The notes below the pieces were generated by a model that saw only the letters and a list, made by a program, of their open reading frames with translations, did no database searches and had not been told where the DNA came from. A program made the translations under genes and the position numbers. From Ectobacillus polymachus (GTDB taxonomy: Bacteria; Bacillota; Bacilli; Bacillales; Bacillaceae_G), in contig NZ_JBLREB010000002.1 of NCBI RefSeq assembly GCF_048159605.1, positions 310,001-374,000 on the forward strand: 64,000 nt of DNA, written 5' to 3'. Each line of letters starts with the position of its first letter. The first letter of the stretch is position 1. Shown one piece after another: positions 58,512 through 64,000 of the stretch.

Positions 58512-59885
58512 ATGAGTATCAGTTTAAATAGTGAGTTCAAACAAAAAGAGAATCAAAGGATAAATGAGTACATTAACAAGGTTTTAAGCTTAGTAGAAAA
58601 GGAAGTCGTAACGGAGGAAGAGGCAAACTGGATTACGAAAGAAACGGTGGATGGATTTAGAGAGCACGTAAATCCGGGCTTTCTTACTTATCGTAAAACG
58701 GTAACAAAGGATGGCCAATTTGCTGCTGTTGAATGGTCTGATGGGGGCGCTTGTTTTAAAGATATCTACGGTAATGAATATATAGACTGTCTTGGTGGAT
58801 TTGGAATTTACAATGTTGGTCACCGGCATCCGAAGGTTGTAAAAGCGGTTACTGACCAATTAAAACGCCAGGCGCTGCACAGTCAGGATTTATTGGATCC
58901 TTTACGCGCCATGCTTGCCAAGATATTAGCAGATATCACACCGGGTGATTTGAAATATGCCTTTTTTACAAATAGTGGAACAGAGAGTGTTGAAGCGGCT
59001 TTAAAGCTTGCCAAAATGTACAGTGAGCGTACAACTTTCATCGCTACAGCGCGTGCTTTTCATGGGAAAAGTTTAGGTTCTCTATCAGGTACGGCAAAAG
59101 GCATGTTCCGTAAACCATTCCTGCCTTTAATACCTGGATTCCGCCACGTACCTTTTGGCGATATCGATATGATGAGGAAGACGTTTGAAACATGTGCCTT
59201 TGTTGGAGAAGATGTGGCTGCTGTTATCCTAGAGCCAATTCAAGGTGAAGGCGGCATTATCTTACCACCGCCAAATTACTTAAAACAGGTAAGAGAGCTT
59301 TGTGATGAATTTGGTGCATTATTAATTTTTGATGAGGTTCAAACAGGGATGGGACGTACCGGTAAAATGTTTGCGGCTGAATTGTTTGATGTAGTACCAG
59401 ATATTCTATGTCTTGCTAAGGCATTCGGTGGTGGTGTAATGCCTGCTGGAGCCATTGTTGCAAAGGAAAAGGTATTTGAAAGCTGGTTCCCTAACCCATT
59501 TATGCACACGACGACTTTTGGAGGCAATCCTTTAGCATGTGCAGCGGCAATTGCTACCATCAGTGTATTGCTTGAAGAGAAATTACCTGAGAGAGCATTA
59601 GAAGTAGGAGAATATTTCTTGAAAGGCTTGAGAGAGGTTGCTAAGGAACATGAGGATAAAGTTCTTGAAATCCGTGGTCAAGGTTTAATGATTGGAATTG
59701 AGTTCCACAAGGATGAAATCGGTTATGAAGTTTCAAAAGGCATGTTTGATAGAGGGGTTCTTGTGGCCGGAACGCTCATCAATTCTAAAACAATCCGTAT
59801 TGAACCATCGTTAACGATCAGCTATAAAGAGGTCGATACGGTTATCAATACTTTTAAAGAAGTGTTATCGCAAATACAGAATTAA
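58512..59885 (+). CDS. patA: Putrescine aminotransferase
   Basis: 457 aa from ATG 58512 (ATAGGAGTGA upstream). Strongly resembles E. coli PatA/YgjG over the full length: FREHVNPGFLTYRK, YIDCLGGFGIYNVGHRHP, FFTNSGTESVEAALKLAK, LEPIQGEGGIILPPPNYL, IFDEVQTGMGRTGKMFA, LCLAKAFGGGVMPAGA (PLP lysine) and TTTFGGNPLACAAA. It moves the amino group of putrescine to 2-oxoglutarate, giving 4-aminobutanal. Same operon as the aldehyde dehydrogenase. Confidence 0.9.
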   Translation: MSISLNSEFKQKENQRINEYINKVLSLVEKEVVTEEEANWITKETVDGFREHVNPGFLTYRKTVTKDGQFAAVEWSDGGACFKDIYGNEYIDCLGGFGIYNVGHRHPKVVKAVTDQLKRQALHSQDLLDPLRAMLAKILADITPGDLKYAFFTNSGTESVEAALKLAKMYSERTTFIATARAFHGKSLGSLSGTAKGMFRKPFLPLIPGFRHVPFGDIDMMRKTFETCAFVGEDVAAVILEPIQGEGGIILPPPNYLKQVRELCDEFGALLIFDEVQTGMGRTGKMFAAELFDVVPDILCLAKAFGGGVMPAGAIVAKEKVFESWFPNPFMHTTTFGGNPLACAAAIATISVLLEEKLPERALEVGEYFLKGLREVAKEHEDKVLEIRGQGLMIGIEFHKDEIGYEVSKGMFDRGVLVAGTLINSKTIRIEPSLTISYKEVDTVINTFKEVLSQIQN

Positions 59886-59896
59886 TATCATGTTCT

Positions 59897-59931
59897 GCCT
59901 GACATGCTTCGTGAAAACGAAGCTGTCAGGC
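59897..59931 (+). terminator. Hairpin after aminotransferase gene
   Basis: GCCTGACA-GCTTCGT / ACGAAGC-TGTCAGGC with a GAAA-type loop; only a short T run follows. Confidence 0.75.
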
Positions 59932-60020
59932 TTAAATTATCATTTTTAGGATGGTGTATCAAATTCTTGGAGAATCCATTGAAACTGTCCTGACACCACA
60001 ATATCTTTAAGAGGTGAAAA

Positions 60021-61481
60021 ATGAAACAGATAACCGAAAAATATGAAATATATCCAATGTATATAGATGGGAAATGGATTGGGAATGATTACGAAGTATT
60101 TGCGGAGATTGTAAATCCGGCAACTAAAGAAATTATAGGGGCGGTTCCTGTTGGCGGAGCCTATGAAGCTGAACAGGCAGTAGATGCTGCTCATGTGGCT
60201 TTTAAAATCTGGTCCAAAAAAACAGCCGATGAGCGATATCAGATCCTTATGAAATGGCATTATCTTATTGAAGAAAATAAAAACGAAATCGCCAAAATTA
60301 TGACAATTGAACAAGGGAAGCCATTAAAAGAGGCCCTAGGGGAAGTCGTTTATGCCAATGGATTTATTTCATGGTATGCCGAAGAAGGAAAACGAATTTA
60401 CGGGGAAACCATTCCTGCTTCCCAAACGAATAAACGTATCCTTGTTAGAAAAGAACCAGTAGGGGTTATAGCTGCCATCACTCCTTGGAACTTCCCGGCA
60501 GCCATGATCACCCGTAAAGTTGCTCCTGCTCTTGCGGCTGGATGTACGGCTGTGATCAAGCCGGCTACACAGACGCCTCTTACTGCATTAAAGTTGGTAG
60601 AGCTTGCTCATAAAGCTGGTGTACCAAAGGGAGTATTGAACGTAATAACAGGAAGGTCTGCTGAAATCGGTGAAGCGTGGCTTAAAGATTGGAGGGTCAC
60701 AAAAATTACTTTTACAGGTTCTACAGAGGTTGGAAAAACATTAATGAGGGGCGCTGCTGAAACTGTGAAAAAGGTTTCCCTTGAGCTAGGCGGGAATGCC
60801 CCGTTTATTGTAATGGATGATGCCAACCTGCAAAAAGCAGCAGCAGGCCTTGTTCAATCTAAGTTCCGAAATGCCGGACAAACATGTATTTGTACAAATA
60901 GAGTATTTGTACACGAAGGAGTAGCAGAAGAGTTTACTCAGCTTTTCAAAAATGAGCTGGACAAGCTTAAGGTTGGAAACGGCCTTGATCAGGAAGTGGA
61001 TATTGGTCCATTAATTGATCAGGCAGCTTTGACAAAGGTTGAAACATTAGTGGAAGATGCTATACAAAAGGGCGGCAAGGTTGTCTATAGCGGGAATAAG
61101 CCAACGGAGGAAAACGGTTATTTCTACACACCTACGATTTTAACAAATATAACGGATGACATGTTGTGTATGCAGGATGAAATTTTTGGTCCGCTTGCTC
61201 CAATCTCAACATTCAAAACAGAACAGGAAGTTATTGAACGAGCTAATAATTCAAGTTATGGATTGGCTGCTTATGTATATACTCAAAATTTAACCCGTTC
61301 GTTTAGAATAACTGAAGAGTTGGAGTACGGAATTATTGGTCTAAATGATGCATTGCCATCAGCTGTACAAGTTCCTTTTGGTGGTTATAAAGAAAGTGGC
61401 CTTGGAAGAGAAGGCGGCCATTATGGTATCGAAGAGTATCTAGAAGTAAAATACATTTCTATCGGTTTGGATATCGATTAA
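60021..61481 (+). CDS. gabD: Succinate-semialdehyde dehydrogenase (GabD type)
   Basis: 486 aa. EQGKPLKEALGEVVYANGFISWYAEEGKRIYGETIPA and ITPWNFPAAMITRKVAPALAAGCT are hallmarks of GabD; catalytic Glu in LELGGNAPF and Cys in NAGQTCICTNR, here with a second Cys two residues on as in redox-regulated SSADHs. It makes succinate from succinate semialdehyde. No GABA aminotransferase is encoded here; it may lie elsewhere or the PatA may also use GABA. TAAGAGGTG precedes the ATG; no sigma-54 site is visible in front. Confidence 0.9.
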   Translation: MKQITEKYEIYPMYIDGKWIGNDYEVFAEIVNPATKEIIGAVPVGGAYEAEQAVDAAHVAFKIWSKKTADERYQILMKWHYLIEENKNEIAKIMTIEQGKPLKEALGEVVYANGFISWYAEEGKRIYGETIPASQTNKRILVRKEPVGVIAAITPWNFPAAMITRKVAPALAAGCTAVIKPATQTPLTALKLVELAHKAGVPKGVLNVITGRSAEIGEAWLKDWRVTKITFTGSTEVGKTLMRGAAETVKKVSLELGGNAPFIVMDDANLQKAAAGLVQSKFRNAGQTCICTNRVFVHEGVAEEFTQLFKNELDKLKVGNGLDQEVDIGPLIDQAALTKVETLVEDAIQKGGKVVYSGNKPTEENGYFYTPTILTNITDDMLCMQDEIFGPLAPISTFKTEQEVIERANNSSYGLAAYVYTQNLTRSFRITEELEYGIIGLNDALPSAVQVPFGGYKESGLGREGGHYGIEEYLEVKYISIGLDID

Positions 61482-61517
61482 ACTTTTTTATAAAAGAATG
61501 ATTCAATTGAATTTATT

Positions 61518-61566
61518 AAGAGCGTGTTTTGAATAAACTTTTTTCAAAACACGCTCTTTCTTTTTG
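61518..61566 (+). terminator. Strong terminator after gabD
   Basis: Stem AAGAGCGTGTTTTGAA / TTCAAAACACGCTCTT followed by TCTTTTT. Confidence 0.92.
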
Positions 61567-61632
61567 CTCATTTATCAAGGTTATTTGTATCGATTTAATC
61601 AAACATTATTCTAAAGCTGAGGTGTTCTATAT

Positions 61633-61712
61633 TTTAGCTATTACGGTAGTTGCGCATTATACTTTCGCTACAAATCCTTTAACTCTTGCACCAAGTTTTC
61701 CCCAATGATCCT
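61633..61712 (-). pseudogene. Duplicated 3' end of a dctP gene
   Basis: The stretch closely matches 63391-63468, the last 25 codons of the dctP gene at the window end, in the same orientation. On the minus strand it reads IIGENLVQELKDL, stop, RKYNAQLP, stop. The first stop is a mutation inside the duplicated part. It shows that an intact dctP 3' end once lay here or that a fragment was copied. Confidence 0.8.
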
Positions 61713-61794
61713 ACCCCCTTTCCCTTTTTAAATAACCGATGTATTATATCGAAATAAGATATATTTATTAAAAAATACTAGAGGTGAATATTCA

Positions 61795-62538
61795 TTGGAT
61801 TTGCATTCAGAGTCAGACCAACCAGTAGAAAATGATTATAATGAAGAATATAAAGAAAGAGGCTCCATGACTAGGCAGGAAGCAAAAAGGGAACTAGAAG
61901 AAAGAGGATATAAACAATGGTTGCCCGGCAGGAAAAAGAAAAAATCAGATGAAGAGGGCGAAGCGGAAGTAAACTCGGCTTCCAGATTCCGATCGTCAAA
62001 AAAGATGAAGAAAGTGGATATGTTCTGGGTAAAACTAGTCTTTAAGATTTTAGTAGTAGTGGCTGTTTATTACAATTTCAAATTCCTTTTGCACTTTATG
62101 AAAGAATCTAGTAATTTTACGCATACATTATTTGTAGTTGGAATGTGTGTAGGAATTAATTTTATTGCCGTTTGGATTCTTTTTTATAAACGTTCATTTA
62201 TGAGATTTTATCTTTCTTTATTTGCGATTTTAGGAGCATTTGGATATTACTTCTATGTAAATTATACAAATCATTCTTTTTTAGGACATAACATCATAAC
62301 TTCGGTACTTGTTCTTATAGCAGTTTTGATGGTCATTAATCCGAAAGAAAATTATTATGCGAAAAGCACCGTATTTCTGTTGATACCTATTTTAGGAATA
62401 TATTTTAGTGGTAATCGATTCGCACTTGTATGGACTCTAATGTTTAATGCGGGATTGATCCTATTCTTTAGAATGTCTAAATTTAAAACAAATAAAATGG
62501 TAGTACGAAAAAGAAGAAACAAAAAGCAATCAGCCTAA
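61795..62538 (+). CDS. Hypothetical membrane protein, 247 aa
   Basis: TTG start with GAGGTGAAT upstream. Charged N-terminal ~80 residues (MTRQEAKRELEERGYKQWLPGRKKKKSDEEGE), then five or six membrane segments, ending in a basic tail (VVRKRRNKKQSA). Not recognised as a family. It lies between the dctP fragment and the right IS remnant, alone. Confidence 0.7.
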   Translation: MDLHSESDQPVENDYNEEYKERGSMTRQEAKRELEERGYKQWLPGRKKKKSDEEGEAEVNSASRFRSSKKMKKVDMFWVKLVFKILVVVAVYYNFKFLLHFMKESSNFTHTLFVVGMCVGINFIAVWILFYKRSFMRFYLSLFAILGAFGYYFYVNYTNHSFLGHNIITSVLVLIAVLMVINPKENYYAKSTVFLLIPILGIYFSGNRFALVWTLMFNAGLILFFRMSKFKTNKMVVRKRRNKKQSA

Positions 62539-62601
62539 GCAAATTACTTTGATTGATGTAAAAAAATAGATTGGATGAGCAAAACGAACACCTCTTTCGT
62601 A

Positions 62602-62740
62602 TGATATGCTCCCCATTAGGTAGACAGATAAAAAATTAAAATCTGTTTATTTAATGGGGAGTATTTTTATGGCTAAAAGGAAATATTCAAAAGATGAAAA
62701 AATAGCAATTCTAAAACTCTATCATGAGGGAAAACATTAA
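62602..62740 (+). mobile_element. Right IS-end remnant (copy 2)
   Basis: Nearly identical to 49761-49899, same orientation. ATG at 62669 starts MAKRKYSKDEKIAILKLYHE, stop at 62738-62740. Like the left copy it ends about 70 bp into the reading frame. Confidence 0.72.
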
Positions 62741-62759
62741 GTCTTTTTGAAACCAAGCT

Positions 62760-63322
62760 GTGACGGCGAAAGAGCAGGAACAGAGGAAGAAAGAAGTCTC
62801 CCGGAATAAGTTAACGGCGAAACCTGAGAGTTTAACGGCGAAAATGGAATGTTTAACGGCGAAATTCCAGGTTGTAACGGCGAAAGAGCAGGAACAGAGG
62901 AAGAAAAAGGCCCTTGAGAATAAGTTAACGGCGAAAGTGGAAGGTTTAATGGCGAATTTCCAAGTTGTAACGGCGAAAGTGCCGGAACAGAGGAAGAAAG
63001 AAGTCTCTCAGAATAAGTTAACGGTGAAAACTGAGGTTTTAACGGCGAAATTCCAGGTTGTAACGGCGAAAATGGAAGGTTTAACGGCGAAAGTGCCGGA
63101 ACAGAGGAAGAAAGAAGTCTCTCGGAATAAGTTAACGGTGAAAACTGAGGTTTTAACGGCGAAATTCCAGGTTGTAACGGCGAAATTCCAGGTTGTAACG
63201 GCGAAAGAGCAGGAACAGAGGAAGAAAGAAGTCTCTCGGAATAAGTTAACGGCGAAAACTGAGGTTTTAACGGTGAAAGTAAACAGGTTAACGGCGAAAT
63301 TCCAACTTGTAACGGCGAAAGT
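62760..63322 (+). repeat. Tract D of 21-bp periodic TTAACGGCGAAA repeats in blocks
   Basis: Cores start at 62760, 62811, 62832, 62853, 62874, 62925, 62946, 62967, 63018, 63039, 63060, 63081, 63132, 63153, 63174, 63195, 63246, 63267, 63288 and 63309: steps of 21 bp, or 51 bp between blocks. Each block ends with a GTAACGG (or other) core followed by a 39-bp spacer beginning GAGCAGGAACAGAGGAAGAA or GTGCCGGAACAGAGGAAGAA. Because all steps are multiples of 3, both strands stay open (plus 62760-63374; minus 62737-63372); these are not called as genes. Confidence 0.92.
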
Positions 63323-63348
63323 GCAGGAACAGAGGAAGACTTATTCAT

Positions 63349-63390
63349 GCAAAAAAAGTGCCTATGTGACATGACATAGGCACTTTTTGC
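63349..63390. terminator. Bidirectional terminator at end of tract D
   Basis: Stem AAAAAAGTGCCTATGT / ACATAGGCACTTTTT just after the dctP stop on the minus strand. Confidence 0.9.
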
Positions 63391-64000
63391 TATTGCGGCA
63401 GCTGCGCATTATACTTCCGCTGCAAATCCTTCAACTCTTGAACCAAGTTTTCCCCAATCGTCGGAGCAAGTTTGTCATAGATAGGTGATAGTGTCTTTTC
63501 CCACTCTTGTCGCTCCTGATCGGTTAATTCATGAATTTGAATCGGTGAGTTTTGTTTGATAAGCTCAAGTTGTTCTTTATTCATTTCAATAGATTGCTTG
63601 GCATTCCAAGCGGTCGTTTCTTCCATTGCTTCCGTCAGTATTTTCTTTGTTTGTTCGGTTTGTTGGTTCCAGACTTTTTGGTCCATCATGACAACGTATC
63701 CTAAATATCCATGGTTAGTAATTGTCAAATAGTTTTGAACGTTATAAAATTTTTTAGAGTAGATATTTGAAATTGTATTTTCTTCGCCATCTATTTTTCC
63801 TGATCCAATTAATTGATAGGTAGAGTTAAAGGATTCTTGATGTGCGTTCGCTTTTAATAAATCAAATTCGGATTGGATGACGTCACTTTGCATAATGCGA
63901 AAGGATTGTCCTTTCATATCTTCGGGTGTAAGAATAGGTCCTTTATTAGATGTGATTTGTTTAAAACCGTTGGACCAGTGGGCAAGCCCTTTTATTCCTT
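63390..64000 (-). CDS. dctP: TRAP transporter solute-binding protein DctP, 3' part, cut by window end
   Basis: About 203 codons visible; the frame continues past base 64000. GLAHWSNGFKQITSNKGPI, LTPEDMKGQSFRIMQSDV, YQLIGSGKIDGEENTISNIYSKKFY and YLTITNHGYLGYVVMMDQKVW are typical of DctP-type periplasmic-like binding proteins (lipoproteins in Gram-positives) for C4-dicarboxylates or related acids. The ATG at 63917 is internal. Upstream genes (dctQ, dctM) would lie outside the window. Confidence 0.9.
   Translation of the reverse strand, partial: GIKGLAHWSNGFKQITSNKGPILTPEDMKGQSFRIMQSDVIQSEFDLLKANAHQESFNSTYQLIGSGKIDGEENTISNIYSKKFYNVQNYLTITNHGYLGYVVMMDQKVWNQQTEQTKKILTEAMEETTAWNAKQSIEMNKEQLELIKQNSPIQIHELTDQERQEWEKTLSPIYDKLAPTIGENLVQELKDLQRKYNAQLPQ

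Noticed and set aside
59886..60020. Fifth sigma-54 promoter before gabD
   Set aside because: No GG-GC pair with 12-bp spacing and flanking consensus could be found in this gap.
17779..63322. CRISPR array
   Set aside because: Core is only 12 bp, spacers are 9 bp and reused between blocks, the cores vary, and no cas genes are present.
62737..63374. Overlapping long open frames on both strands (204 and 211 codons) in tract D
   Set aside because: Both follow from stop-free repeat units with steps that are multiples of 3; neither has a ribosome binding site, and the sequence is low-complexity repeat.

Overview
The window looks like a chromosomal segment of a low-GC, spore-forming, mesophilic Bacillaceae (Bacillus sensu lato). 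This rests on strong AGGAGG-type ribosome binding sites with many GTG/TTG starts, a CotF-type spore coat protein, DUF2935, DUF1292, YolD, hemerythrin and HAAS/PadR genes, and a glycine riboswitch. Genus and species cannot be fixed from the sequence. No rRNA, tRNA or CRISPR array was seen.

Layout. (1) 0-7 kb: a cell-surface polysaccharide locus (GT4 fragment, Wzy-like polymerase, hexapeptide acetyltransferase, GT2, CsaB-like pyruvyltransferase, Wzx-like flippase). It is followed by about 1.2 kb of gene-free DNA, a secreted repeat protein at 8.0-10.3 kb, an LCP polysaccharide-wall ligase and galE. (2) 12.9-25 kb: small regulators (autoregulated-looking PadR/HAAS pair), a DnaD-DnaB helicase pair, a GalE paralogue that has lost its catalytic Tyr and Lys, hemerythrin and YdcF genes, decayed genes (YolD frameshift, holin-SH3 deletion fusion), a DUF3467/unknown/DUF2283 trio, DUF2935 and CotF. 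(3) 25-32 kb: two uracil-DNA-glycosylase-fold proteins, an IS605-type TnpB element inserted in gene debris, and a broken MerR gene. (4) 30-36 kb: a GlnK/GlnL-like two-component system divergent from ornithine carbamoyltransferase, carbamate kinase and a YfcC-type carrier. No arginine deiminase is present, which suggests citrulline or carbamoyl-phosphate energy metabolism. (5) 36-49.7 kb: mixed accessory genes (MDR oxidoreductase, ECF sigma operon, YbaK, HPRT, MFS, SRPBCC-ArsR, riboswitch-controlled CycA-like permease, ASCH, uridine-kinase-like), a duplicated coiled-coil gene and a 320-bp MITE with an 8-bp target duplication that carries a 33-aa reading frame. (6) 49.8-62.7 kb: a polyamine/GABA catabolic regulon (ureohydrolase, PuuP-like importer, glutamate dehydrogenase, sigma-54 activator, aldehyde dehydrogenase, putrescine aminotransferase, succinate-semialdehyde dehydrogenase). 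Four sites match the sigma-54 -24/-12 pattern with identical spacing, and two near-identical IS-end remnants bracket the region. (7) 62.7-64 kb: a long periodic repeat tract and the 3' part of a TRAP transporter dctP gene.

The genes of (6) form a readable pathway: putrescine is imported, transaminated to 4-aminobutanal, oxidised to GABA and then towards succinate, with glutamate recycled by glutamate dehydrogenase. The polysaccharide genes, galE and the LCP protein fit synthesis, export and wall attachment of a surface polymer.

The most unusual signal is not a gene. Four separate tracts (17.76-18.05, 46.07-46.13, 48.91-49.02 and 62.76-63.32 kb) consist of a 12-bp core of the form TTA-nnnn-CGAAA or a close variant. 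The cores repeat with a strict 21-bp period, which is two DNA helical turns or seven codons. Three core versions occur (TTAACGGCGAAA, TTATTATCGAAA, TTTATCGACGAA), each beside the 3' end of a gene. The two longest tracts share a higher-order block structure. I do not recognise this as a named repeat family.
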